Shown here: one piece after another, positions 45,621-54,038 of the stretch
Layout: each line of letters begins with the position of its first letter
Position numbering within the stretch: the stretch's first letter is position 1
DNA from: Streptococcus suis
GTDB lineage: Bacteria; Bacillota; Bacilli; Lactobacillales; Streptococcaceae
Direction: 5' to 3'
Assembly (NCBI RefSeq): GCF_019794555.1
Contig: NZ_JAIMEP010000006.1
Location: 45,658-109,657, forward strand
DNA length: 64,000 nt
Made by a program: the position numbers and the translations under genes
Notes under the pieces: generated by a model
Seen by the model: the letters and a program-made list of their open reading frames with translations, nothing else
Told to the model about the DNA's origin: nothing
Databases searched by the model: none

Positions 45621-45653
45621 CACATCACATTATATTGTCAAATGTTGTTCTCA

Positions 45654-46352
45654 TTATTCGAGCTTCTCAATTGGTCTGAAATGGCCAATGACTTTTCCAA
45701 CGATTTTAAATTCATCCGACTCATACGCATAAATATCAGGGTATTTGGGATTGATGGAGACAATCCTATACCGATTTTTTTCTTTGTACACGCGCTTAAT
45801 ATAGGCTTTCCCATTAAGGGATATGGCATATACTGCACCATCATAATCATATCCTGAGGAGGAGAACAAGGCAACTTCTCCATCAGAGTAAGTTGGCTCC
45901 ATGGAATGTCCCACAATAAATGAAGCAAAATCATAACTGTACTCCTCATCTGAGTAGACCGTACTAAAACGGTACTCATCGTAGTAACTTTCACCATAAC
46001 CAGCAGATAAGGGAACTTCTTCCAATACTTGAATAGGATAAAGGGAAATGACCTTCTTAGAACTTTCTTCCATTTGATTTTTCAGTAATTCTTCTACAAA
46101 ATGATCAGCACTCGTCCTATTTTTCTGATTTAAGCGGAGATAGTTGGATACAATCATGTATTCAGATTCAAAATACGTATTTTCTACTCCAAATAAGCTC
46201 CCTAAACGCTCTAAATTAGACTGATTTGGCTTTGCCCTCCCCAACTCCCAACTCGTATATGAAGCACGATTGATTTCTAATTGTTGTGCAATTTCCATCT
46301 GAGTCAAGCCTTTTTCTTTTCTCAGTTGTTTTAATCGTTCTCCCGAAAACAT
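45654..46352 (-). CDS. HdiR/LexA-like SOS repressor (XRE + S24 peptidase)
   Basis: A 232-aa repressor. The N-terminal XRE helix-turn-helix is LKQLRKEKGLTQMEIAQQLEINRASYTSWELGRAKP. The C-terminal S24 domain has a self-cleavage Ala-Gly in PLSAGYGES, Ser in GHSMEPTYSDGE and Lys in AYIKRVY. Such HdiR proteins replace LexA in lactococci and streptococci. ATG 46352 is preceded by GGGGG at the right distance. A perfect palindrome overlaps its own transcription start, indicating autorepression. Confidence 0.88.
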   Translation of the reverse strand: MFSGERLKQLRKEKGLTQMEIAQQLEINRASYTSWELGRAKPNQSNLERLGSLFGVENTYFESEYMIVSNYLRLNQKNRTSADHFVEELLKNQMEESSKKVISLYPIQVLEEVPLSAGYGESYYDEYRFSTVYSDEEYSYDFASFIVGHSMEPTYSDGEVALFSSSGYDYDGAVYAISLNGKAYIKRVYKEKNRYRIVSINPKYPDIYAYESDEFKIVGKVIGHFRPIEKLE

Positions 46353-46362
46353 AAACACCCCC

Positions 46363-46409
46363 AATGTGTTTTATTAAACACATTATACAAAAATTTCTTC
46401 CAGTTGTCT
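46363..46409 (-). promoter_or_regulatory. Promoter and operator of the HdiR-like gene
   Basis: On the minus strand TAGACA (46410-46405), 17 bases, TATAAT (46387-46382). AATGTGTTT (46363-46371) and AAACACATT (46376-46384) form a perfect palindrome with a four-base centre, directly at the start of transcription. Confidence 0.72.
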
Positions 46410-46604
46410 ATAAGAAAATAGCCACGAACTGATTTATTATGTAAACAATTTTGAATTTTTTCTGGACTTAACAAACACTTGTAAGCTTATTGTTAACCAC
46501 TACTTCAGCTTTCCACCACCCCATTATCAACGATGACCAATACATTTACAAGCTCTTTAAAAAATAGTAGAATAACAATAAAATAGATAGAATCGGAGGG
46601 GCAG

Positions 46605-47438
46605 ATGCTACAATTACAACAATTAGAACAACTCATCGCCTTTGCGGATCAGGGAACTTTGTCCAAGGCAGCAGAGGTTTTACTGATTTCTCAACCCTCG
46701 CTAACGCGCAATATGCAGAGCTTAGAAGACGATTTAGGCGTTCAACTCTTTCAGCGTAGTAAAAACAAACTTATCTTGACAGAAACAGGAAAATACACCG
46801 TTCAACAGGCCAGAAAATTGTTAAAACAACGTCAGACATTTTTGGAAAATGTCCAACGTTTTTCGATGCAAGCAACCACCTTATTTGGTGGTATCTGTGC
46901 TCCAGGGGTCGAATGGGAAATACGCTCTAGGCTAGCTGAACAAGAGAATAATCAAGAAATTCGTTTGAATTTACAAGAAAACGAGGCTTTAATCGCTGGC
47001 TTAAAGGATGGGCACTATCAATTCATCGTAACGGATTTTCTATTAGATGAAGACGACATCTTATCAAATGGATTTTTTATGGAACAACTCTATCTCTCTA
47101 TCCCTCCTGCACATCCTTCCGCTACGCAAGAGGAAATTACTCTTGATGACTTAGCCGATTTGACCATGTTATTACGATCCGATTTGGGAATTTGGCAACC
47201 CCTAGTCGACAGTCTGACAAGGACAAAGTTCATTGTTCAAAAAGATTGGGACGCCTTCGAAGAATTAATTTCCGCTTCTGCTCTACCAAGTTTCTCCACA
47301 AACATCACCCAACTGGCATCTGAAAATAACAGTCAGCGGGTTCATGTTCCCATTTCTGATAGGGAAGCCACTAAAACTTTCTATATTTCTGCCTTAAAGA
47401 AAAACAAAACTATTTTTGACCAATTAACAAAAAACTAG
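46605..47438 (+). CDS. LysR-family regulator
   Basis: A 277-aa LysR regulator with the winged helix LQQLEQLIAFADQGTLSKAAEVLLISQPSLTRNMQSLEDDLG and a periplasmic-binding-like effector domain. GGAGGGG precedes the start. It faces the convergent FMN reductase gene and shares a terminator with it. It stands at the left border of the redox-gene cluster and may control some of it. No effector can be inferred. Confidence 0.85.
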   Translation: MLQLQQLEQLIAFADQGTLSKAAEVLLISQPSLTRNMQSLEDDLGVQLFQRSKNKLILTETGKYTVQQARKLLKQRQTFLENVQRFSMQATTLFGGICAPGVEWEIRSRLAEQENNQEIRLNLQENEALIAGLKDGHYQFIVTDFLLDEDDILSNGFFMEQLYLSIPPAHPSATQEEITLDDLADLTMLLRSDLGIWQPLVDSLTRTKFIVQKDWDAFEELISASALPSFSTNITQLASENNSQRVHVPISDREATKTFYISALKKNKTIFDQLTKN

Positions 47439-47457
47439 ACGCGCTGTCTAGTTTTTT
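47429..47457. terminator. Bidirectional terminator
   Basis: AAAAAACTAGAC and GTCTAGTTTTTT around GCGCT overlap the ends of the LysR and FMN reductase genes. Confidence 0.88.
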
Positions 47458-47872
47458 AGCTATTCACCATTCCCAGATAATCCATTCCATAAAGCCCCGC
47501 ATAGCGACACATAGTATAATCCCCCATCTCTAACACTTCTTGTGTCGGAGCAGAGCCTTGAAAGATAAAATAAAGTTTTTTTCCAACTAACTCATCGGTC
47601 ACCACACCGTATTGGCGGTCCAAAAAATTGCGGACCAAACCATTGATACTGTGCCAATAAACAGGCGAGCCAATGACCATGGTGTCCGCAGCAAAGACTT
47701 TCTGAATGACTTCCTTGAACTGATCGTCTAAAAAATCTTGACCGTAGTCATAAATTTTGTAATCTGCTAAATGCAGGGTTTCATATTCTTGATTTCTGAG
47801 CAATCTTTTAACTAGAGCAACCGTATTCCCATTTTTATTTGGACTGCCATTGATAAATAAAGTTGTTATAAT
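47456..47872 (-). pseudogene. NAD(P)H-dependent FMN reductase/flavodoxin-fold gene with ATT in place of its start codon
   Basis: The flavodoxin-fold frame opens with ITTLFINGSPNKNGNT, the FMN-phosphate loop of this family, and continues to GSPVYWHSINGLVRNFLDR and a normal end. The ribosome site GGAG is six bases before the codon at 47872, but that codon is ATT. A stop lies four codons further upstream. The first standard initiator is TTG 47803, which would delete the whole FMN loop. So either a rare AUU start is used or the start codon has been lost by mutation. Confidence 0.72.
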
Positions 47873-47893
47873 CTTATTCTCCTCTTATAAAAA

Positions 47894-47933
47894 ATACTCT
47901 GCACTGTTCAACATGTAAACAATCGCAGAGTAT
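47894..47933 (-). terminator. Terminator after the truncated aldo/keto reductase
   Basis: Nine-base arms ATACTCTGC and GCAGAGTAT; on the minus strand a T-run follows. It lies about 20 bases before the FMN reductase frame. Confidence 0.75.
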
Positions 47934-47946
47934 AATATCTTTTTTC

Positions 47947-48144
47947 TTAGAACGATTTGCCAACAGCGACCTCATTGCCGTAGATTTGGGCCGTATCAAA
48001 ATGACGGTAGCCTACTCGAATCGCTTCTTCAACTATTGCTTGGCATTGCTCCAAATCAGGAATTTGGAAAACTCCAAAGCCAACCATTGGCATCTGGACT
48101 CCATTATTTAAAGTAACTGTAGGTTGATTAACTAGTTGTGACAT
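47947..48144 (-). pseudogene. Truncated aldo/keto reductase, N-terminal fragment
   Basis: The 65 codons match the start of the neighbouring aldo/keto reductases: [19 protein letters not shown] and [13 protein letters not shown], with the Asp and Tyr of the active site. They stop abruptly at GKSF, where intact relatives continue for over 200 residues with the catalytic Lys and His. It cannot be active. The remainder has been deleted and the fragment now runs into a terminator. Confidence 0.85.
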
Positions 48145-48173
48145 AAGCTACTCCCTTTCGCCTATTCATTCTT

Positions 48174-49037
48174 TTAGTCGTGAGCATGAATATCGTAGGC
48201 AGTCAAAAGATACTCTCCTACACCTGGGGCATCTGGATCGTGTGAGCCTTTTCCTTTATCGAGAGAACGAAGGGCTGCCATTTCTTCAGCGGTCAACTCA
48301 AAATTGAAAATATCTTTATTTGATGCCATACGACTTTTCTTGGTTGATTTTGGCAAGACAATGATTCCTTCTTGGTTTTCAAAACGAAGGATAATTTGAC
48401 CTACATCCTTGCCATATTTACTTGCTAATTCAGTAATCACTGGCTCTTCAAACAGTTCCTTATTGCCTTGACCGAGTGGTGCCCAAGCTTCAATGGTCAC
48501 TCGATCTTTTGCAAGCAAGTCACGTAATTCTTTTTGTTGGAAGTATGGATTGAACTCTACTTGGTTGACTGCAGGGATGGTCGCAAAGTTTGGAACAAAT
48601 TGTTTCCAGAAGCTTGGTGTAAAGTTTGATACACCGATTGATTTGATCTTACCAGCGGCTTTGGCTTCTTCAAGAGCCTTCCAAGCCTCTTCCACTTCTC
48701 CGTATGGTTGGTGAAGAAGGTAAAGATCTAGATAGTCAAGCCCCATTTTTTCAAGGGTCGTATCAATAGTTGCTTTGGCTGTTTCATAAGCAAAGTCTTG
48801 GATCCAGAGTTTGCTAGTGACAAAGATATCTTCCCGTGGAATACCAGAATCCTTGATTGCTTGCCCGACTTCCTTTTCATTGAAATAGGCTTGGGCCGTA
48901 TCAAAATGACGGTAGCCAACTTCCAAGGCTTCTTTCACAGCGGTGTAGGTTGAGCCATCTGCTGGGAGTTGAAATACTCCAAAACCAATGGCAGGTATTT
49001 TGTTTCCGTCGTTGAGTATCATTGTTTGTGTCATCAT
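48174..49037 (-). CDS. Aldo/keto reductase
   Basis: A 287-aa NADPH-dependent aldehyde/ketone reductase of the 2,5-diketogluconate-reductase-like group. The catalytic tetrad is visible: Asp and Tyr in HFDTAQAYFNE, Lys in TSKLW, His in LLHQPYG. The NADP site is LPKSTKKSRM near the end. The start is one of GTG 49043, ATG 49037 or ATG 49034. ATG 49037 is taken. Typical substrates are small aldehydes such as methylglyoxal. It has a TATAAT-type promoter at 49065-49070. Confidence 0.87.
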   Translation of the reverse strand: MMTQTMILNDGNKIPAIGFGVFQLPADGSTYTAVKEALEVGYRHFDTAQAYFNEKEVGQAIKDSGIPREDIFVTSKLWIQDFAYETAKATIDTTLEKMGLDYLDLYLLHQPYGEVEEAWKALEEAKAAGKIKSIGVSNFTPSFWKQFVPNFATIPAVNQVEFNPYFQQKELRDLLAKDRVTIEAWAPLGQGNKELFEEPVITELASKYGKDVGQIILRFENQEGIIVLPKSTKKSRMASNKDIFNFELTAEEMAALRSLDKGKGSHDPDAPGVGEYLLTAYDIHAHD

Positions 49038-49175
49038 TTTCACTTCTTTCTTATGTATGAATCTATTATATTCCTAATTTTTAAAATGGAACAATACTGA
49101 TTTTTTATCCTAGTATTCATTTTTTGCATAGTAGAACAATCCTCTATTTGTGCCTTACAAAATGCCAAAAAAGGA

Positions 49176-49214
49176 TTAAAAGCCAGCCGACACTTGTCGA
49201 ACTGACTTTTAATG
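49176..49214 (-). terminator. Terminator-like hairpin after the cupin locus
   Basis: ATTAAAAG...CTTTTAAT outer arms and CGAC/GTCG inner arms, lying between the cupin pseudogene and the reductase gene. Confidence 0.5.
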
Positions 49215-49226
49215 AATATAGATTGC

Positions 49227-49641
49227 TTATTCCAGAGATTGATAGTCTTCTTCTGCAACGGGCTCTAGCCATTCCGTCTTAGTATTCTCACCTGGAACTT
49301 CCAAGGCAATATGAGAGAACCACGAATCTTTTTTGGCACCGTGCCAGTGCTTCACATTTGCGGGGATAACAATCACTTTACCTGGCTCAAGGCTAACCGC
49401 TTTTTTTCCATCTTCTTGGTACCACCCATGACCCGCTGTACAGATTAAAATCTGTCCTCCACCTTTATCCGCTTGGTGAATATGCCAATGATTACGACAA
49501 CCTGGTTCAAAAGTAACATTAGCTAAAAATAAGGGTGAGTTGGCATCAACCAAAGGATTGACCATCAAAATAACATGCGTAGGCATCATTTGGCTGTCCT
49601 TTTCCAAATACATTTTCTTTATCAAAGTTCAGTTTATCCAT
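49227..49641 (-). pseudogene. Cupin-domain protein, frameshifted
   Basis: Translation from ATG 49641 (after GAGGAAGACAAG) gives MDKLNFDKENVFGKGQPNDAYACYFDGQSF and stops at 49546. The rest of the cupin continues in another frame: NPLVDANSPLFLANVTFEP, then the metal site HWHIHQAD and VKHWHG, to 49227. The two halves join at a DNA motif AATCCTTT. Relatives read GQSF-LNPLVDAN, so an 11-base deletion between short direct repeats would account for the shift. The intact protein would be about 140 aa and would likely act with the adjacent decarboxylase-like gene. Confidence 0.8.
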
Positions 49642-49654
49642 CTTGTCTTCCTCA

Positions 49655-49978
49655 TTAGCCTTCTTTCCAAATTTCTTTTGCAAGATTAAATACAGCCCAA
49701 GCTTTTGGCCAACCAGCATAGAAAGCGACATGAGTCACAATTGCTGCGATTTCTTTTTGAGTTACGCCGTTGGCCTTAGCGTTTTGCAAATGATGATAAA
49801 GTGAGTCGTCCGTGATTCCCTGTGCCATCAATGCCACAACCGTAATGATACAACGTGTTTTCACATCAATATCCGTATTGTTCCAGTTCTCACCAAAAAG
49901 AATATCATCATTGAAGCGGGCGAAGTCTGGTGCAAAGTCTCCTAAACGATCGCGTCCTGCTGTTTGTTTGATTGTCAT
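49655..49978 (-). CDS. Carboxymuconolactone decarboxylase family protein
   Basis: A 107-aa helical protein of the CMD/AhpD superfamily: RDRLGDFAPDFARFNDDILFGENW, KTRCIITVVALMAQG and VAFYAGWPKAWAVFNLA are the family pattern. It has only one Cys in the usual redox region, so it is CMD-like rather than AhpD-like. It is the first gene after a MerR-type promoter (50023-50053) and is followed by the cupin. This CMD-cupin pairing is common in stress-induced reductase clusters. Confidence 0.85.
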   Translation of the reverse strand: MTIKQTAGRDRLGDFAPDFARFNDDILFGENWNNTDIDVKTRCIITVVALMAQGITDDSLYHHLQNAKANGVTQKEIAAIVTHVAFYAGWPKAWAVFNLAKEIWKEG

Positions 49979-50022
49979 ATGATTACTCCTTCCATCCTAT
50001 AGCAAGATTTCTAATTATCCCT

Positions 50023-50053
50023 ATTATAAATCTTGGAGTTCACTCCAAGTCAA
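50023..50053 (-). promoter_or_regulatory. MerR-type promoter with 19-bp spacer and dyad operator
   Basis: On the minus strand TTGACT (50053-50048) and TATAAT (50028-50023) are separated by 19 bases. The perfect dyad CTTGGAGTTCACTCCAAG (50032-50049) fills the spacer. This geometry is specific to MerR-family activation. The half-site CTTGGAGT resembles NmlR/AdhR operators for electrophile stress. Confidence 0.82.
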
Positions 50054-50097
50054 GGAAAACCTCGATTTTTATCAGATTTCTATAGTTATCCCTGCAT

Positions 50098-50676
50098 TTA
50101 TCTGACAATGCCAAGATTTTCTTTAACGTATAGTCCTGGTGTTTCTACCATTTCTTTTACGACTTGAGCAATCGCCTGCCGGGAAATGTTATTTCCATAA
50201 ATAATATCTCCCTTGGGAACCAACCGGTACTGTCTATCTTGACGATTGTCAAACCATCCTGGACGTAAGATGGTATAATCAAGATTACTGTTTTCTACAA
50301 TATCTGCAGCCTGACGATAGGGACGAAGAATCCCTTGAACATGACCATTTTGACCAGGCAATTCTCCATAGATACCGTATGAGGTAATAAAGACAATTCG
50401 TTTGCTACCTACAGTCTGCAGGGTGTCGGTAATAATCTGAGCCATGGCTGGTAAGTCTCCACTTAAGGCTACAAAAACCAAATCTGCATCCTGTACTGCT
50501 CTTTCCAATTTTTCTCTATCAAATACACTTGCTGCTACTGTCGTTATCCTTGGATGTGGATTTTCTTGAATAGAACGAGAGAATAGCGTTAAATCACTCT
50601 TTGTTTCATTTAGTAAAATCTGTGTTAGCACTCGTCCGAGCGATCCCGTTGCTCCGATAATCGTTACTTTGCTCAT
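50098..50676 (-). CDS. NAD(P)H-binding atypical short-chain dehydrogenase
   Basis: A 192-aa Rossmann protein: VTIIGATGSLGRVLTQILL binds the dinucleotide. FITSYGIYGELPG and YTILRPGWFDN are typical of NAD(P)H-binding (NmrA/YwnB-like) proteins. The start at 50676 follows AAGGAG. The frame from 50697 is not needed. It is followed by the MerR-type promoter of the CMD gene. Substrate unknown. It probably ends the operon that starts with the SDR at 51930. Confidence 0.82.
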   Translation of the reverse strand: MSKVTIIGATGSLGRVLTQILLNETKSDLTLFSRSIQENPHPRITTVAASVFDREKLERAVQDADLVFVALSGDLPAMAQIITDTLQTVGSKRIVFITSYGIYGELPGQNGHVQGILRPYRQAADIVENSNLDYTILRPGWFDNRQDRQYRLVPKGDIIYGNNISRQAIAQVVKEMVETPGLYVKENLGIVR

Positions 50677-50698
50677 CTTTTTGCTCCTTTTTCTCATT

Positions 50699-51076
50699 TT
50701 AAAAAGTCGAGGCAGTTTGGTGACTAATCAGCCACTTGCCATCAATTCGTTCAAACTCCATTTTGATCTGAAGAGACCATGTCGATGGACCCGCACCCCA
50801 AATCCGCGCCCTCACATTGCTTCGACCAACAAGACTAGCCCTATCTCCACTAATCCGAATGTCCTCAATACTCTTTTCTTCCCAGCTATAATATGTCATT
50901 TCTTCAGACTCAATCTGTGCAAGCCAGTCTTTTATAGGTTGGACATAGCCAGTAATATGCACTAGCACTGTATCTGATTTTATCAGTTCTGAAAGTTTGG
51001 CTGTATTTTTCGCTACCATTGCATCATTAACATGACGATAGAGGGATGTTATGGCTTCTTTATCTGACTTCATCAT
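50699..51076 (-). CDS. NTF2-like (SnoaL-type) protein
   Basis: A 125-aa cone-fold protein of the NTF2 superfamily: AITSLYRHVNDAMVAKNTAKLSELI and WSLQIKMEFERIDGKWLISHQTAS. Members bind small hydrophobic molecules or act as isomerases and hydrolases. It lies between the SDR gene (11 bases) and the NAD(P)H-binding gene (22 bases) in one operon. Function unknown. Confidence 0.78.
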   Translation of the reverse strand: MMKSDKEAITSLYRHVNDAMVAKNTAKLSELIKSDTVLVHITGYVQPIKDWLAQIESEEMTYYSWEEKSIEDIRISGDRASLVGRSNVRARIWGAGPSTWSLQIKMEFERIDGKWLISHQTASTF

Positions 51077-51087
51077 TCTTTCTTTCC

Positions 51088-51930
51088 CTATTCCTTCTCT
51101 TTACCCGGCTTCAATGATCCATAAAAGTATGAGGCTGTTGCGCCACCATCAACTAATACAGTCGATCCTGTGATGAAGCTTGCTCGATCGCTCATAAGCA
51201 ATTCAGCAACATTGGCAATTTCATCCGCTGTTCCTGGTCTGCCGGCTGGTGACTTGGCAAACATATTTTTATAAAAATCGCCTCGAATACCATTAAATTC
51301 ATCTATCGCAAGTGGCGTTACAACAATACCAGGCGCAATATCGTTAATGCGTGCTCCCCGTTTCCCCCATTTAACTGCTTCTGCCATTGTGCGTTTTTCA
51401 TTGGCACGTTTGGCAAGTTGATAAGCATGCAAACTGTCTTTAATCTGATCAACTTGTAAAAAATCAATCGCAAGAAGCTCTTCTGTCGGGGTCATGGCGA
51501 GTGCCTCGTCTTGTTCGGCTGTCAAAGCAGGCATACGATGACCAGATTGACTAGAGATGGTAATGCCTGCCCCACCATTTCCAATAACCTTGCCGACTTC
51601 TTCTAAAAGAACTGCAGTACCATATAGGTCAACTTTTAGGATTGTTTCGATGGAGGCTTGAGAAGGTGAGACACCTGCTCCATTCACCAAATACTTAATC
51701 TCACCAAATCCTTGTCCAAAAGCAATCATGCCTTTGATAGACTGACGAGATGCCAAGTCCATCTCATAAACTTCAACATCAAACCCTGCTTCTGTCATAG
51801 TACGAGCAACTGCCTGAGCCTGTTCTAGTGATTTATCCCCAAGGATAATTTTTTTACCATAACCCACGCGCCGTGCAATCGCCATAGAAATTTGTCCTGC
51901 TCCTGTTACCAACATTACATCTTGATTCAT
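51088..51930 (-). CDS. Short-chain dehydrogenase/reductase
   Basis: A 280-aa SDR. The cofactor motif at the N terminus is TGAGQISMAIARRVG, a variant of the usual TGxxxGIG. NGAGVS follows, and the active-site Ser/Tyr/Lys region is ISSQSG and YQLAKRANE. The C-terminal segment is AGRPGTADEIANVAELLMSDRASFITGSTVLVDGG. It is divergent from the LysR gene at 52148, which is the likely regulator. It heads a three-gene operon with the NTF2-like and NAD(P)H-binding genes. Confidence 0.87.
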   Translation of the reverse strand: MNQDVMLVTGAGQISMAIARRVGYGKKIILGDKSLEQAQAVARTMTEAGFDVEVYEMDLASRQSIKGMIAFGQGFGEIKYLVNGAGVSPSQASIETILKVDLYGTAVLLEEVGKVIGNGGAGITISSQSGHRMPALTAEQDEALAMTPTEELLAIDFLQVDQIKDSLHAYQLAKRANEKRTMAEAVKWGKRGARINDIAPGIVVTPLAIDEFNGIRGDFYKNMFAKSPAGRPGTADEIANVAELLMSDRASFITGSTVLVDGGATASYFYGSLKPGKEKE

Positions 51931-52012
51931 CTTAAGATACTCCTTTTACATTTATTTCTTCAAGACAATTTAGGCATTATGACCTTAATTGTAAGTGGAC
52001 TAGACCTGGACA

Positions 52013-52089
52013 TTCAAAAAAACATTCGTTTTTGAACAGTTATATCCGCTCCATTTCCACTTGATAAATGTATTATAATCTCTTATAAT
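52013..52089. promoter_or_regulatory. Two inverted repeats between the SDR operon and its divergent LysR gene
   Basis: TTCAAAAA/TTTTTGAA (52013-52036, eight-base centre) and ATTATAA/TTATAAT (52072-52089, four-base centre). Both contain the T-N11-A type symmetry used by LysR regulators. Confidence 0.5.
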
Positions 52090-52147
52090 AAAAATATCCA
52101 ATACATATTCTAGATTATTTATAGAAGAATTTTATAAGAGAAGGACC

Positions 52148-53035
52148 ATGAATACCAAACAAATCGATTACATTATCGAAACCGCAAAAACAATGAACCT
52201 AAGTCGAGCAGCTGAAAATCTATTTATTTCTCAGCCCTCACTTTCATATCAAATAAAGGCCGTTGAAGAAGAAGTTGGCTTTCTACTATTTGAGCGAATT
52301 GGAAAGTCCATCCGCTTGACTCCTGCAGGGCATCAATTTGTCATTTCGTTACAACACATACAGGTTGATTTAAAAAATGCTATCGAGCAAGCTCAAAACT
52401 TGGGCAAACAGTATACAGATTCTATCAAAGTTTGCTTTCCTACTCGTACAGCCCTCACATTACTTCCAGAAGCCATCCAAGAATTTTCCAAAACACATCC
52501 CACTGTACAAATCGTTCCCCAGATAGTACCTACAAACCAAGGAATCGATAGCTTTCTTAAGAAAGAGACTGACCTTCTCCTTTTACCAGACTATGAGGCT
52601 GATAAGCTCAGTCAAGTCCAAAAATATCCTCTGTTTACCAGCTCCATTTATCTCTTGTGTTTACCTGATGATACCTTGTCTACAAAGCACCGTATCACCA
52701 GTGAAGACCTAGCTCATCGTACTTTGTTAGTCAATGGAGGCTCTTCTAAACGACTACAACAGGTTCAACAGCGAGTGATCTCGCAGGTTCCTATTCAAGA
52801 AATCAATAGCCCTAATCATGATTTTACGCTAATTCAGGTAGCGAGTCGTAAAGCAGTCTGTCTTTCACCAGGCATTTATCAGGACCAAAATGACCAGTTT
52901 ACTTGGATTCCCTTTGATTGTCCTGAAAACTTCCCTTTTTTCCTCTGTAGTCAGCCCCATGATGAACAATCGGCGATTGGTGACTTTATTAGGCTTTTAC
53001 AGCAGCTTTACCAAGAGACGGATATCAATTTGTAG
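52148..53035 (+). CDS. LysR-family regulator
   Basis: A 295-aa LysR regulator with the winged helix QIDYIIETAKTMNLSRAAENLFISQPSLSYQIKAVEEEVG and a type 2 periplasmic effector fold. GAGAAGGACC precedes the start. It is divergent from the SDR operon, the classic arrangement for a LysR regulator and its target. A strong terminator separates it from the convergent reductase gene. Confidence 0.87.
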   Translation: MNTKQIDYIIETAKTMNLSRAAENLFISQPSLSYQIKAVEEEVGFLLFERIGKSIRLTPAGHQFVISLQHIQVDLKNAIEQAQNLGKQYTDSIKVCFPTRTALTLLPEAIQEFSKTHPTVQIVPQIVPTNQGIDSFLKKETDLLLLPDYEADKLSQVQKYPLFTSSIYLLCLPDDTLSTKHRITSEDLAHRTLLVNGGSSKRLQQVQQRVISQVPIQEINSPNHDFTLIQVASRKAVCLSPGIYQDQNDQFTWIPFDCPENFPFFLCSQPHDEQSAIGDFIRLLQQLYQETDINL

Positions 53036-53053
53036 AAAAAAGCTACAAATCAA

Positions 53054-53087
53054 AAAACACTAAGATGCATTAAGATCTTAGTGTTTT
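53054..53087. terminator. Bidirectional terminator
   Basis: Thirteen-base perfect arms AAAACACTAAGAT and ATCTTAGTGTTTT with an eight-base loop. Confidence 0.88.
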
Positions 53088-53102
53088 ATTGTTTCTTAGT
53101 GA

Positions 53103-53969
53103 CTATTTTCCTCTTCTTTGCTCAATGAAACCCAGGAACATCTCTACTGTGCTAGCATCCTGATGATTGAAAAAGAGACTTTCTTTTGTATCCAGTTTTG
53201 CGATTTCTGCCATATCTTCTTCTGACAGGCTAAAGTCAAAGACATCGATATTTTCTGCCATACGCTCTGGCTTAACAGATTTTGTTAAACAAACAATGCC
53301 ACGTTCGACCTGCCAGCGGACCATGATTTGAGCAGTGGACTTGCCATATTTTTCCGCAATCTTCACTAACACAGGATTGGTAAAAATATTGTTTCTGCCT
53401 TCAGCGAATGTTGCCCACGACTCAATCTGTACATTATTTTTAACCATGTTTTCTTGAGCAAAGATTTGTTGGTTAAAGGGATGTGTTTCTACTTGATTGA
53501 CCTGTGGGGTGATTTCATTAAAAGCTACTAGATCGCTCAAGCGGTCAGGGTAGAAATTGCTGACACCAATGGCACGGAGTTTGCCTTCTTTGTACAAGTC
53601 TTCCAAGGCCCGATAAGAGCCATAGTAATCTGAGAATGGCTGATGAAGTAACATCAAGTCTAGGTAATCCAAGCCCATTTTTTCAAGAGAAGCCAGTACA
53701 GACTGACGTGTTTTTTCATAACCGTAATGGTCCAACCAAACCTTACTTGTAATAAAAAATTCTTCTCTTGGAATTCCAGATGCCGCAATAGCCTCACCAA
53801 CCTCTTTTTCATTGGCATAAGACTGTGCGGTATCAATATGGCGATAACCTACCTGAATAGCGTCTAAAACTGCTTGTTTAGTCTCGCTAGCAGGAATTTG
53901 AAAAACACCAAACCCAAGAATCGGCATTTTAACACCGTTGTTTAATACTACATGTTGCATTTGGTTCAT
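53103..53969 (-). CDS. Aldo/keto reductase
   Basis: A 288-aa reductase of the same group as the one at 48174. Tetrad residues are in HIDTAQSYANE (Asp, Tyr), TSKVW (Lys) and LLHQPF (His). The C-terminal NADP segment is LTKSVKPERMAENIDVF. The start at 53969 follows AAAGTGAG. The frame from 54026 adds 19 unsupported residues. It follows the other reductase gene at 54039 by about 70 bases on the same strand and may share its transcript. Confidence 0.87.
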   Translation of the reverse strand: MNQMQHVVLNNGVKMPILGFGVFQIPASETKQAVLDAIQVGYRHIDTAQSYANEKEVGEAIAASGIPREEFFITSKVWLDHYGYEKTRQSVLASLEKMGLDYLDLMLLHQPFSDYYGSYRALEDLYKEGKLRAIGVSNFYPDRLSDLVAFNEITPQVNQVETHPFNQQIFAQENMVKNNVQIESWATFAEGRNNIFTNPVLVKIAEKYGKSTAQIMVRWQVERGIVCLTKSVKPERMAENIDVFDFSLSEEDMAEIAKLDTKESLFFNHQDASTVEMFLGFIEQRRGK

Positions 53970-54038
53970 CTCACTTTCTTTTTTCTTAAAATACAATTTA
54001 TACCAGTCCAAGGATACCATTCCCAATCATCGAATCCT

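Noticed and set aside
45629..45653. HdiR operator directly upstream of the UmuC-like gene
   Set aside because: TGTGATGTG there does not form the palindrome seen at 46363-46384. The polymerase is more likely expressed from the repressor's promoter.
49038..49226. Possible small regulator gene between the reductase and cupin loci
   Set aside because: Short frames there lack ribosome sites and run through a hairpin. Only promoter-like sequence and a terminator are supported.
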